A program made the position numbers and the translations under genes. From NCBI GenBank assembly GCA_026261815.1, contig JAMPIT010000682.1, forward strand, positions 2,242,001 through 2,306,000: 64,000 nt of DNA, given 5' to 3'. Each line of letters starts with the position of its first letter. Position 1 is the first letter of the stretch. The notes under the pieces are model-generated. The model had not been told where the DNA came from. It worked only from the letters and a program-made list of their open reading frames with translations, and did no database searches. This DNA is from Monarcha castaneiventris obscurior. Its lineage: Eukaryota; Chordata; Aves; Passeriformes; Monarchidae. This document shows, in pieces, positions 37,540-49,812 of the stretch.

Positions 37540-40500
37540 ATGTAACTATCTGGACTGGGAATGTATGGTTTGCTGACAGATAAAAACAGTTTGATTTCTA
37601 TTCATCATGGAGAGGAGATCATTTTGGTAATCTGGCCTATCAAGATAAGACTTCTAGAGTCTCTGCAGGAGAGTGATAAGAAACGTGGTAGGATAAAAAA
37701 GCCAATTGTCTAGGGGCAGGGTATGTGTCTGGGGCGGGGTGGGGGAGTTGTTCCTGGGTATTTTCTGTGGTGGATTTGCCTTGCTAAGAGTAGTAAACAA
37801 TCTGGTTGATTGCCTTAGTGCCTGCCCTAATACTCTTCTTTCTGCCCTTGCTGGGAGATGAACAATCCCAGAGGACTCAAAACTCAAATCTGTAGCCACA
37901 GGTTTTAAAAGCAGCTAGGGGCTCTATGTGCTTGTGTATTCAGGAACATGAGATTAAATGACTTGAAGGTGCCTGTTTATAAAAATATCTTCAGGCTGCT
38001 TCTACTCTGCCAGCTCTTCCATCTGACTTGTCTGACCAGTCACCCTCGTCTTTCTGATATATTTTAAAAGCATGCATGGGCAGAGATTACAAGAAAAACA
38101 CCCCAAAAAGCAGTCATGGCAACCCTAAAATGTTTTAAGTTGAGCCCTCAAGATCAAGAGTCTTACTGACAGCCCCAGCACTAGACTTTTTCCATACTTC
38201 AGAGAGTCAGGATAAAAGGAAACATAAATGTCAGGGTAAGTCAAGCTTTGAGGCAGTATTTATGACAAACTCCTGCCTAACTTGAACCTGCAGTTTTCAA
38301 GAAGAAGTATTGTCTTTGGTTTGATTTATCTTAACAGCACCATACAGAGAGCTGCTGGAAATATTTAACTGATGAAGTTGTGATAAATAGCAAAGAAACT
38401 TCTTTTTACTATTCTTTTAGGAGTATTTTCACTTCTTTGAATTTAAGAATTTGACTTTAGCAACTTACAGCTGTACTGTTGAGGGAAATAGAAAACATTT
38501 GATAATCAGAAACATAATCAATATAAGTTTGTATTGGTTCAGGAGCCTGTGCTTTCGGGAAATGTTTGAAATTAATAGGAGCCACTATTTCAGAATTACC
38601 TAACTGGCAGCTTGACTTACATGTTAGATGTAACAGAAACAAGGTAATGTTACTCTGTTTTCTGCAGCTGACATGCAGAGGAGTCATAGAGAAGAAGTCT
38701 GTGTCCCTACAACAATGTAGTGTCCATCCAGGTTATGTCTGGCATAGTTAATTCATCCTTCATGCTTTCACTGGTAATCTGTCCTGTTTTCATTTTTCTC
38801 ACTTATATTGTTCTTTAGTCTGAAAGAAGACTCATTTTGATTATAAAGGCAAAATTTGTGGGGCTTTTTTTCACATGACCTTAAATGAACTTCAAGATGG
38901 GTTTCAAGGAGATGATGAGGGTAACACAGATCAACAGATAATAGATAGACAGAAAGATGTAAAGACAGACATGTCTGCTTTCTTTGTGTTTGCTATATCT
39001 GCTCAGCTATTCCGTTCAAAATTGGCAGGTAGTATTATGCTGCTGAAGTTACCTGCCATGACTTTCTCCCCTCACTTCTAAAAGAGCTGGGGAAGACCCG
39101 TTTGCATTCCACATGTCTGTGCAGAGATGTGGCCTTTGAGATTGGGCTGTCCTGTGCCAAGCACAGTGGCTGGGCACGTTCTCCAGACAGCAGCTGGCTG
39201 CTCTTCTGCGCCTGAAAATTTGGGAAAAATGTTTGCAGCATAGCTCAGGAGGAAGAGCCAGAGCAGGCAGCTCCCTTCAGTATTGAGATATTTCAGTTCC
39301 CTTTCAAGTGGTGGGAATGTTTCCCACCCAAGGAGGCTGTGCCAGCACCAAGTGCTCTTGGCAAATCCAATCTGCCAAGCTCACTCTCTCTGTAGGGAAC
39401 TCTCAACTGGCAGCTGACTTTTTGCCATTCAGTCCCACAGAGATCACTGCAAAGCCTCTCAGGAGGACCAGATTCTTCCTTCTGAAATACCTTTTAACCT
39501 ACAGGCAGTAAAATATTTCAGGTCACGGTCAGCTGGTCTGAGATCCTGTGGTAACTAGGTCTGATAGCCTTCACTCAAGGTGCTTTTAAACATTGCAGTT
39601 TCCTTCTGAGCATTCGGGTCTTTCCCCTAAATGTAAAGCTTTTTAAAACTGGAATTTAGTACTGTGAAGTCTTGAGCTGTGGGAATCTATAGGTTACATT
39701 CTGGTTGGTTGTGTATCAATGTATCAGAGCACAGCAATTCTGCTGTGGTCTGAAGGCAGAGTTAATATTGTCTGCTCTTGGCCTTTCTCAGCTCCAGGAC
39801 TGAGCACTGCAGTCTGCCAGGGTTTGCCAAATACAGTCACCAAGAGAAAATCAATGCTAATCAATGTCTGCAGACAGGGTAAGTAGCAGAACACCCCCCT
39901 GGAGACTTGCTCACTGCAGGCTGTCATCCTTTAGCTTTTCATTAAGGTTTTAGGCTACCTAAGAGTCTGTCTTTCAACATGTAGAGTGGGGAATTTCAAA
40001 GAAAGTGAGAGACCTTCCCCAGCGCTGAGATACTGTGCCCCCAGGCATCTGCAGAAAGGTGGATGCATGGGAAACCTCTGCTGCCCTGTGCTTGTGAATA
40101 CCTCTCTGCATTGCTTGCCAGCATGAAAGTTGGAGACTTCATCTGAATCCCAGTGCACTCCATGCTGAGATCCACAGGAGCCTCACTGACTTCTTCCTGT
40201 CCTTCTTCCTTAAACTATTCTGTGCTGTTTGGTGACATTGACACTCAGCAGGACAGATGTACCCAGGAAAGGTTGGCTGCTTCTTGCCTCTCTTTCTGGC
40301 TTTCAGTTCTGAGGGGTCTCTTCTCCAACGGAAGTTTATCACGGGGTCCTCTCTTGTGCCCTACTGGGTTTGCAATCCAAGGCAGTGAAACCAGCTGTAG
40401 AGGGATGGGATGTGCATTTGTGTTCACATATGGAAAAGGAGTGGAGTGAGAATACAATGGGATGAAGCTCTGTTCCTTACAGAGAAGAGTTGGATCAACT

Positions 40501-43500
40501 CAGAGTGCAAAGAGAATCCTGCCCATGTCTTACAGAGAGAACAACAGTGAATAAATTCAACCAGATATAGGTATTGACTGGGCACAGGGCAATCTCTACC
40601 TTCTTTAACCCAAGTAGTTTTTTGAGCTGCTTCTTCCACCCACCTTCTCCCCTCTGATTCTCTCAGCACCTGCTGTATTAAAAATACAATTACACCCTTG
40701 AAAAGTGACGGATTTAGACTGTGTCACTGTGTCGATGACCTTTCGATTTAAGACTGCCTCCCAAGTGACCCCTGCCCCACAGGTCAGTAGTTAAGTCGCC
40801 CATTCTCTCCACCTCCTTTCATCACCCAGCCTTCAAAGAACAAAAGTCAGCTCTGCCTTGCTCACACTACTTTAGCCATGGTCACTGCATATCATTCCCT
40901 AGCAGCAAAGAAATTTGTGGGAACTGGTTAGATACTGGAAGATGAGTTGCTAAATGGTTCATGAATCATAACGCCTGTGAAGCACATTGGTGCTGCACCT
41001 TTACTTCTTGCTCAGAGCAAGGTGCTAGGATGGGTCTTAGCATCCTAAAACAACTCTGCTTTGCCATTTAATGTGGCTGTCCCAGGAATCCTTTGAGTCC
41101 CCCTGTGTGATGCTCACTGTACCCTCCTCCCCACTGATTTAGACAAGGTACAGCAAACAAGGCTGCCAAGTACAAGCCTCACCACAAAGTCTTCCTCAGC
41201 ATGGACAATACTCCAGAAACCACGAGGCACTGCATGGATGTGGGATCTCACTGTGCACTGTCCCATGCCAAGCACAGCATGCTCACATCCTCCAGGACTT
41301 GAATCCACAGAATCTCAAGACAAAACCCAGATTGCAGACCTGCCCTTCCTCTAACCACAGGCTGTCCATCACTGGGATTCATGTACAAGTCTACAGCATC
41401 TTGGCAAGGTACATTTGCAACATATTCCTTTCCTTACCCAGCCCAAATATCCAACTTCAATTACATTCCATAGCCACAAGGGGATATTAAGAAAGTGGAC
41501 ATGTCTGGCAGCAGCCTGCACATTTGTTCCTGGTTATTAGGAACAGTGTACAGTGACACTGCACCTCTCCTGGCATTGGTTCCCATAGGCTCTGTGACAG
41601 CTGAACAGTGGCAGAACTTGTTTCCTGTCTCTGTAGAAAGTAATCCTCATTTGAGCTGAAATGTGGAGCTGTATTCTTCCACTGATCCTGTTAGAAATTC
41701 CAAGTAAAGGAGTGTCTCACTGAGATTCCTGCATCACAAATACACAGGAGCATACCTCACACCCTCTGTGCAGGTTAGGAGTACCATGCAGGTTGGAGCA
41801 AACCATGACTCTTTTAACGTTCCAGCACTCCTTTTTGTACCAGGAGATATCAAAAATGCTTCTAGAAAATGCCACCTTATCTGGTATTCCTTGCAGTGTT
41901 GACAGCCATAGCCTCACAGAAAAAACAAATTTACGAAAGTGAAAAAAAATGCCGCTCACACAACTCTATTCAGCAGTGCTAGTTACAGCTAGGGGACAAT
42001 AGGGTCTTTAGGACTAGGGATATTTTCATCCCTTGTACTAAGGTTTTCCCACTGCAGCAACATATCTGAGACATTTTCAGCCAGCTCCAAATAACTTGGT
42101 CCATCTCCATGGCGCAGGTCCCTTTATCTCACAGGACTATGTTGGCATGGCTGTACCGTGCCCACTTCCAGAGGAGGGATTGCCACATGATCCTCAGCGT
42201 ACAAACTAATTTGGCATCACCTGCTGTAAGTAAAGGGCTCTCTCTAAGGTGACATTGCCTTGCTTAGTGTAAATACATACTGGACATCACATATAAGTAC
42301 ATTTCGAACCTCACATTTGTTGATTTCATGACTTTTATGTATAATTCCTTGAGACTATGCTTTTCTGACACACATTTTGTGCAGAAATTCCTCTCTTGGT
42401 GTATCATAGAACACTGTCAGGGATGTGAGACATCCAGTCAAGCATGAAACTGAAATTGGCCCTGTGTCCCAGTGATCTCCCATCTCTTCCTCATGACTTC
42501 TGCATCTGTCATCCTATTTCTTCCTCTCCCTTTCCCAACCTCAGATTCAGCTGGGGGTTAGGTTATTCTCATCAGATGTTTGCCAGAAAACATCTTTACA
42601 TCCTAAGCTCCCCTCAACTTTGAATTAATTTTTATATCTGAACCTGGACTCCTGTTTGAATCTTTGGGTTGTGCCTATCTGAACATCTCCAGATAACAAT
42701 GGACTCCAAATTCATTCTTTAGATTGTCTTACACTTTTTAAAATTGAGTTGATTAAAATCTTTTGAATTGTGAATGTTTGGAAGAGATAAATAATAATAT
42801 TCCACAATGAAATTTTAGTTCTCTGTCTTTTTCGACAGCTGGTCAAAATCTTCTTAGCATGTAGATGGAAATACATATACAAGCCAAAATTGTAAGAAAT
42901 TGTAATAAACAAAAAACTGCTGTCATTTGTCATAATCTGATAATGTTGTTTCTACCATCAAGAGTCTTGCATAAGAGATAGTAGAAGAATGCTCTGCTGG
43001 AGATTACATCCTAATGTTTTTGGGATTCTCTACCAAGTGGTATGCAAATGTAAAATGAAATTTTAGAGAAGTTTAGAAAGACAAAGATTAGTTTCTTAAA
43101 TAATTTATTTGGAATATATTAGGTGTTAAATAACATCATACAGCACAAAGTGTTATCAGTTGCACTGGATTTGTTCATGATCACACAGATAAGAAATCCC
43201 CAAAACATAAAGAGGAAACTTGACCAAAAAAAAGAAATCTTTGGTAGAGAGATCTAGTGAAATACTTGCTGAATGTGACAGTAGGGAGCCCCTGAACTGA
43301 AAGGAGATCAAAGAAAGTGGTGATATGAACCAAAGCAATAACAAGAAGGGAAGGTTTTTAGCATAGAAAATACAACAAGCATGTTATGTTACAAAATTGC
43401 CAGGTTTTCTTTCCCCTTCCCAGTATGACAGCTGCTCACAAGATGTTTTTCCTTGCCTCGGTGATGTGTGTTTCCTAGGATAGCAAGTGACTGATAGACC

Positions 43501-44950
43501 CAATAGCACCACCACGCCTCAGCAGTAAGTGCTCTGACTTACTTGGACTAATTTGTCCTGCTGCAACTCCAGCAAGCCAGCGGAAAGCTGGGAGGAGGAC
43601 GTGGCTCATTACCTTTGAGGTGCTGTGCAGAAGAGGCTGTGGCTCCATTTAGTCACATTAGGGTGGGCCGAGGTGGGGAGAAACGAACCATGGAAAGGGC
43701 TCTCAGTGCCTTTCCACTCAGCTGCTCCCCAGGGCAGTCCTGACAGCTCACAAACCCAGGGATTAGCAAACTGACTATTAGCACTGTTCAGAAAAGAAAT
43801 CAAATCAACATGAACCCTTTCTGCTTCTTTTCTTTCTTTCTTTCTTTTGGTCAGAATCTGTCCACTGGCATGCCTGTACCTTACAGCACCAGCGCTGGAT
43901 GGGGTGAGCTGTGCTCTTGTCAGACCTTGGCTTTTGTCAGTGCTGAGGACAGCTCAACATTCCCATAGCAGGAGCCAGCCCTGGCTTCTTTGGTGCACCT
44001 GGTGCTTGGTGAGGCTTTGACTTGCAGCTCAGCTTCAGGTGCCAAATCCCCTCATGCAGAAGGGCTGTACATGCTGCATGCACAGACCCTAGTTCTGCTT
44101 TCTGAAAGCACCTCTTTGTCTCATGAACAAACAGAAACAGCCCAAGGACGTGCCTTGGCCTAAGGGAGCTACATTTCTTCACCAGTTGTAAACAGTTGTC
44201 TTTTCTAAGCCTTGACATGTACCTTGGTCCACATGGAAATCAAGAGGGACTTGTGTCAGTGGGAGCAGGATCTCACCAGAAAGCCATTCTACTTAAAGCT
44301 GGTGACATTTTCTCTGCTCCTCTGGGCTGCTCGTAGCTCACAGGAGCAGACCAGGCCTTGGCTGGCACAGATTATTACTCAGTCCGGAAATTAAATTGGA
44401 TACTTTGTGGGCAACAGTAACCCACAGTGGCCACTTTCATGAAACCTCTTTTCATCGCGCTAAACACCTACAGCATGGTGGTTGGTGTTTTTCCTACAGG
44501 GAAATAACTCACAAATGGAAAATATTTACACCAGTTTCTTTGTGGTTGCTCCATTGGGCCATTTGGGATGGTATCCAAGTGGGGGAACCTCAGCTACAGC
44601 AGGGGAAAGCAGGGAGTTTAAGGGCAGTCAGCAAGGTATGCAAGGCATAACCATGGACATAAACCTGTCCATAAAGGTTGTCACAGTGCATCACTGAGGC
44701 CTTTGTCCTGGGACCTCCCTCCCAAAGCAGGACCTCACCCATTGCTACAGCTCCTACAGAAGAACAAAGGCATTGAGCCACCAACCTCTTTGATGGGCTT
44801 TTAAGGTAGCTGGGGCATAGCTGACCATCTTCCTTCACATGCACACTGTCACTGCTATGGAGGAGATTTACTTTGCCTATTGAACCCACTGAAACTCATC
44901 TATGACTATGTATTTTGTCACTTTAAATTGGCACTTTTTGCTTTAACCTA
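37540..44950. other. TAL2-TMEM38B spacer, nothing recognised
   Basis: About 7.4 kb with only short random frames. Holds a (TTTC)n microsatellite at 43825-43848. No coding exon, RNA gene or well-preserved transposon was recognised. Confidence 0.6.
43825..43848 (+). repeat. (TTTC)n microsatellite
   Basis: About six tandem units ttctttctttc. Simple repeat. Confidence 0.85.
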
Positions 44951-44953
44951 ACA

Positions 44954-44959
44954 TTTAAT
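44954..44959 (-). terminator. TAL2: Candidate TAL2 polyadenylation signal (ATTAAA)
   Basis: The first ATTAAA on the minus strand after the TAL2 stop, about 620 nt downstream; I see no AATAAA on that strand before it. It would give a 3' UTR of roughly 0.64 kb including the AU-rich element. Confidence 0.35.
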
Positions 44960-45438
44960 TTTTTTTAATGTGCTTTGCTCTGTCACAAGGGATCCCTCCG
45001 GTCTGATGAAGAAAGATGTAGCCAGGTTCAAGGGCTAGGACTTGCATTTTAAACAAAAGACTCAAGCTAGAAATAAGATTCACAAGTTCAAGAGTGAGTG
45101 CATTTAGCCCATAGGACAACTGGTGGAGGACTCTGTCAAATACCGCATTTCTCAAAATCTTTCACTACTGAGACCAGATGTCTGTTGTGGACAAATTTTG
45201 TGGTGCTGTCATAATTCTTCATCTCAGTAATGTTTCCTTGAAATAGCATGGGAGAATAATCTCTCTCCCTGTCAGAAACACTGAATGAATTTCCATGCCC
45301 TGATTTATGGAGGAGATCCGGGCAGAAGACCCTTCTGTCTTAGACTCTGCCATGACAGCAGTGTGTCCTTCCAAGCTCCCAGAGACCACAAGTTCTCCAT
45401 CTAGACTTCCAGGCTTTTGCACGACCAAGGATTTCCTA

Positions 45439-45490
45439 TCCTATTAAATAAAAATGCAAATAAAATAGCAATAAATATAAATAAATAATC
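45439..45490 (-). promoter_or_regulatory. TAL2: AU-rich element in the TAL2 3' UTR
   Basis: On the transcribed minus strand this stretch reads gattatttatttatatttattg, then several more ATTT blocks, beginning about 86 nt after the TAG. It contains the nonamer TTATTTATT and clustered ATTTA pentamers. Such elements recruit TTP/ZFP36, AUF1 or HuR and usually mark short-lived mRNAs. Whether it is used is inferred. Confidence 0.55.
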
Positions 45491-45575
45491 ACAATACACA
45501 GAAGAGCAACCCACAGATTCTGTCAGGAGAGAGGGACTATCACAATAACACCAAGACTGCACATCTCACACTTTG

Positions 45576-45929
45576 CTAGGGAGACGATGTCTCTGACCAA
45601 CACTCTGCTATATTGCTGCTCATGCTGGGACAGGAGACACCACAGTTTTCAATCAAAGTCAGCTCTTCCATGCTCTGCAAGTGTGGGGCTTGCTGGAAGA
45701 ATCCCAGGATGCTGCCCCGAGCTGCCACTGCCGTCTGCTGCAGGCCTGGCTCTCCCAGGACCTTGACGAGGAAGTTGATGTATCTCATGGCCAGCCGGAG
45801 TGTCTCATTCTTGCTCAGTTTTTTGTCTGGTGGGTGCGTGGGAATGAGTTTCCTCAGCTTGGCAAAGGCACTGTTGACATTTTGCTGCCTCCACCTCTCC
45901 CTGGTGTTGGTGAAGATCTTCCTTGTCAT
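45576..45929 (-). CDS. TAL2: TAL2, basic helix-loop-helix transcription factor
   Basis: Class II bHLH factor of the TAL1/TAL2/LYL1 group. It dimerises with E proteins on CANNTG E-boxes and, in vertebrate midbrain, works with GATA2 and TAL1 to specify GABAergic neurons; human TAL2 was found as a T-ALL translocation target. The frame has 117 residues plus TAG, against 108 in human. The basic region and helix 1 ([20 protein letters not shown], about residues 9-28), the loop ([14 protein letters not shown]) and helix 2 ([18 protein letters not shown], ending near 60) fill the N-terminal half and appear essentially identical to the mammalian protein as I remember it; the C-terminal half is diverged and slightly longer. 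The ATG at 45929 is chosen over an upstream TTG because a splice acceptor ends at 45940 and the mammalian protein starts MTRKIF. A is at -3. Complete, single coding exon. Confidence 0.96.
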   Translation of the reverse strand: MTRKIFTNTRERWRQQNVNSAFAKLRKLIPTHPPDKKLSKNETLRLAMRYINFLVKVLGEPGLQQTAVAARGSILGFFQQAPHLQSMEELTLIENCGVSCPSMSSNIAECWSETSSP

Positions 45930-45939
45930 TCTTAAGGAG

Positions 45940-45957
45940 CTGCAAAGCAAAGGAGAT
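45940..45957 (-). other. TAL2: Predicted splice acceptor just 5' of the TAL2 start codon
   Basis: On the minus strand, ctcctttgctttgcag ends at 45940, ten bases before the ATG. It is a good pyrimidine tract plus CAG. If used, the TAL2 mRNA has at least one non-coding exon further upstream and the coding exon begins at 45939. Confidence 0.6.
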
Positions 45958-47040
45958 GGTGAGTGAATGCTGGATACCCCTGGATTTCACACAGGCTGCT
46001 TTTTTTAGGGGCACTGTACCCTCTGGGCAAGTGGCAAGCACAGAGTGGTGGTACTAGGCTTCTAATTTTTGCTCTCTGTGGCTGGCACTCTGGTCCTGCA
46101 TGTCCTTCACAGAGTCACCCTAAAGTCATCGTAAGTCTTGGAGATGCAACCTGATGCCAGAGTTCAGTAAGAACTTCACAAAGGAAATAAAAGAGTTTAA
46201 TTTCCTTATACAAGCATTTGATGCTGCTACAAGCCCAGCTTCTCCAGGTTCCTCAGAGTTCCCCTGCAGCAGAATTCCCAACAAACAATGCATTTGTCAT
46301 CCCACCAGGCTGTGTGAGGGCCACACAGGCACTTTTTATGGGGGAAGGCAGGCAGTGCCAGCACAGAATGTATCCACACCTCATTTCACCCTTTTCTGGA
46401 GTCTGCTCCTAGCTGGCCCAAGCTTGGTGATTCCTGGCTGAAATGAAGCCAAGTGGACCTTCACAGGTCTTCAGTGAGCAGCCAGCCAACCCCACAGACA
46501 TGTGTGACTGTGGTTATTCCAGGAGGTTATTTCCCTTCTCCAAGGAAGCACCAGTCTGGTTCCCTGCCCAGCCCACACTGGCTGCTCACTGCTGGTGTCA
46601 GAGACTTTTCAGTCTGGCTTCTGCTTTAGCCACTGAGAGATGCCAAGACTAAGCCACAAGTGCCATGAGTGCATGAGGGAGAGTGTAATTCTTACAAAAC
46701 ATGCTGGCATCCCAGACAAAACCTCTCCCCAGTTGTTCCCTGTCCACCCTCACAGAGCCAAGCAAAGGGAGTCCCGTGCCCAGAGCAGACCTGGCAAAGA
46801 AGAGTACTGAGCCAAGGGGTGCACAGTGATTTTAAATGCCATTTACCAGAAAGACTGCCAAAAGTTCTTTGTGTTGCCCTAACCCTTCTCCCACCACCAT
46901 GGGAAAGTGTCTTCCCTTCTCTCTCACAGCCTTGGAAGAGACACTGATTCCCCCATTTCTTTATGCCAATGGCACACAGACAGTTGGAGCAGGGAACAGC
47001 TATCCGCAGCCAAGAGACTAAAGGACAAATGTTTCCACTT
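45958..47040 (-). other. Putative TAL2 5' intron or proximal upstream region
   Basis: About 1.1 kb between the possible promoter and the TAL2 coding exon. No protein-coding similarity was noticed. It is either an intron in the 5' UTR or upstream flank, depending on whether the acceptor at 45940 is used. Confidence 0.5.
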
Positions 47041-47068
47041 ACCCTCTAATGCATGTGAAAACCTCAGC

Positions 47069-47084
47069 TTTTTATACTCATTGG
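47069..47084 (-). promoter_or_regulatory. TAL2: Possible TAL2 core promoter (CCAAT then TATA box)
   Basis: On the minus strand, gccaatgagtataaaaagc places a CCAAT three bases before TATAAAAA, about 1.14 kb upstream of the TAL2 ATG. A consensus donor (GTAAGT at 47042-47037) follows about 30 bases later and could pair with the acceptor at 45940. The spacing leaves almost no room for a first exon if initiation is at the usual distance from the TATA box, so one of the two signals is probably unused. Confidence 0.35.
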
Positions 47085-49787
47085 CAAACCCTTCTTTACA
47101 GTAGCCCTGTGAAGGGGAGTGGGGAGCAGAGGGAACAGCATCCTTCATCCACAGGAAGAGGAAACTTTGGGATGACAGCCCAGCAGTGATCCTGTTTCCA
47201 TCTGAAGCAGCCTCACACCATGCAAGACACTCGGGGTTCACCAAAATACACAGTAAAAGTCCAAGGGAACACAGAAACACAAGTGTGACTCATAGTTTAA
47301 CTGGGATGCCCTGTCAGGGAGCCAAGGCAGGGAAGTTCCTGCCCAGCTCCTTGAAGTTCCAGTCCAGCATGGATTACCAGGGGAACACAGCTGCAGCACT
47401 ATAAAAATGCTGCCTCAGCTGTGTTCAGAGACCTCTGGTCAGGGATGCAGCCGGTACAGGCACACCCCTGTACACTGTAAATGGCTGCTCACGCTGACAA
47501 TACCTCACAGGCTCCTCTTGGCCCTGGCCTTTACACTGCTAACGCATTTCTATTCTGGTAGAAGACTGAAATTACTGTCATACCTTTAGGGGATGAGAAA
47601 ATTGTCTCAACAAAATGGCCTTGCTTCATGAAAAGCTCCGTTAAAAAACAAACCTTCGTATTTCAGGCTGCTGAGAGTTTTTCTCGTCTTTTATAGTCTT
47701 ACATTAAGACTGATTGCTTGATTCAAATGGGGATTATATCTCTCTTTTTACTCTTTTTTTAAAAAATTGTTCTCCTACTCCATGTATCATTTTGGGTTTG
47801 TGCTGTGGGAACAAATCTGCTTGGTGCTTTGCACCTACCTCAAACATGTTGCATGTACCTTTTTGGCAAGAGCACTGCCACATCACTGGTACAGATTTTA
47901 AACACTGCCTTCCAGTGCTCCTCTGTACTGCAATGTGTTCAGTGCCCACGGCAAAACTTTTGCCTTTACAGATTTATTCTTCCAAGCAGCTGCTCAGATC
48001 CATGTGAAATTCAGAATGCCACCTGCTTCTTTCTGTCTTCTGTTTTAGTGTTTATGTTGTTGTTTGATTTTGCTTTGTTTTTTTAAGTTCTGAAGATATA
48101 TTTATCTGTGTACTAAGATATTTATTTTTTTGTAACATAGGGAAAGTTATTTGGGCTTCCTTTTTTCTTCTAATTGGTTGACTGGACTGTATTTTGCCAG
48201 GTCTTTGGAGCTCTGCTCTGTAATTCTGCCATGTGGGTCAGTGTTTGCTGGAGACCTGTTTACATCTCAGCTACAAATACCAAGAGAGAGTCTGTTTCTT
48301 GTCGTCCTCGTGCTGCAGACAGTCCCCAGCACAGCAGTCCAGGAAAGCAGGTTAACACCCAGCCCTGGTGCTGTGAACATGCCCTCTTGTCCTGTTAGTG
48401 ATGTTATTGGTGGAAAAATAAACCCAGCCTACTCCTTCAGGCCGTACTTTCTTTGTCTCTCTACTCATGGCTCTGGAAAGGACAATGCTACGTTTGTGGC
48501 CACAAGCCTTGTCAGCAAACAGATGCCTTTGTGAGAACAGCTCCTGCTTTACACTTCAAAAACATGTGTTTGTATTTCTGACATTTATTCGAGATCTGCA
48601 AACAGCAGCTCCTCTCCTTTCCCAGTCTCTCCCCTTGCAGTGATAGCTCTGTGGGGAGCTTTGTTTCAGGTGTAAGCCACCTCCATACGTCTCTCCACCT
48701 TAAATTCCTCTCCTTTTTGTCTTTACTGGTGTCAGTTTCCTGTTGTTGTGCTTGGAATTTCAGTTAGAAACATAGGAGAAAAATTATCCTGGTCCAATCC
48801 TACAGTAATTGTAATTTTTCAGCACAGCTTTTTTCCTCTAGTCACCTACACATCCCTCGAGTTCTCAGCAACCACAGCACCTTCTAGTTAAAATGCAGCC
48901 AGTTTCCTGGCAAGGGATCTGATTTCCATTTCTTTTGTCTCATTCCCTTCCTTCTTTTCCTTCCTCCTCTCCAACATTTCTCACCAAACTTGTCTTTCAA
49001 TATGTTATTTGCAACTTCAGGTCTTTGCTAATTTTGCACATCTGGGCAATGTATTCTTTAGCTTTCTCTGAGGCACTGTATAAAACACATGTCATCTAGT
49101 GGTTTTGTGCAGCTTGTATCCCACTGGTCTGTTTTAAATCTGTGAAGAAATCACCTGTTTGTACATCTAATGTACAGATTTATTGCATTAACCTGCAGGT
49201 TTGGACTCGGGACTTTCTGCTCACCTTCCCTAACCACAGATTAACAGCCCCACATTTGGATGACAATTAAAAACCCAGGAAAGACAGGAAGACAGCAGCT
49301 TAGATTCAAGAGGATTAATTCTGCTCTCAGCAATGTAAATCTGGAAATTTACACCATTTTCACTGGAAGAATTACTTTGAAGGACAAAATTTTACACTGA
49401 GGAAAGAATTTAACTCAGCTCAAGGAGGCATGTCTAGAAGTAGGAGGTAAATGCAGTTTCATGAGCCAAGGTGCACAGCTGCAACGTGTAAAGAGAATTG
49501 TGCAAAGAAATAACCCCAGTGAATCTGCTCCAACATCCAGGAAGAGAAAAAAACAAAGGAAAAACAAGCTGCCACCACCACCCACCAAACAGACAACTGA
49601 AGGTCCTTCCACACCCTGCCTACCATTTGAAAAATATAAAAATGTGTGGTGGGCAGAATACTGGCTATTTTTAATGCAGCCATGAGTGTCGCCAGACAAA
49701 AGACTGAACCACAGAAGGGATGAAGATCTCTCCCATAGCAGCAGTTCTCACAGCCTCTCCGTGCAAAAGCCTTTCAGGCAATTCAGG

Positions 49788-49812
49788 CAGCAGCAGCAGC
49801 AGCAGCAGCAAA
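49788..49812 (+). repeat. (CAG)7-CAA trinucleotide tract
   Basis: Seven CAG units followed by CAA. In one frame it gives eight glutamines in a 64-codon frame with no other support, so it is treated as a non-coding microsatellite. Confidence 0.9.

Noticed and set aside
37109..37540. 143-codon open frame rich in Arg, Glu and Gly
   Set aside because: It is a translation of the GGAGA microsatellite; the absence of stops follows from the lack of T.
45930..45950. Upstream extension of TAL2 by seven residues
   Set aside because: It would start at TTG, and it runs across a good splice acceptor; the mammalian protein starts at the ATG at 45929.
45613..45966. 117-codon plus-strand frame opposite TAL2
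   Set aside because: Exact antisense of the TAL2 coding exon, kept open by its composition.
47399..47408. Plus-strand TATA-like motif (actataaaaa)
   Set aside because: No plus-strand gene, exon or conserved context follows it.
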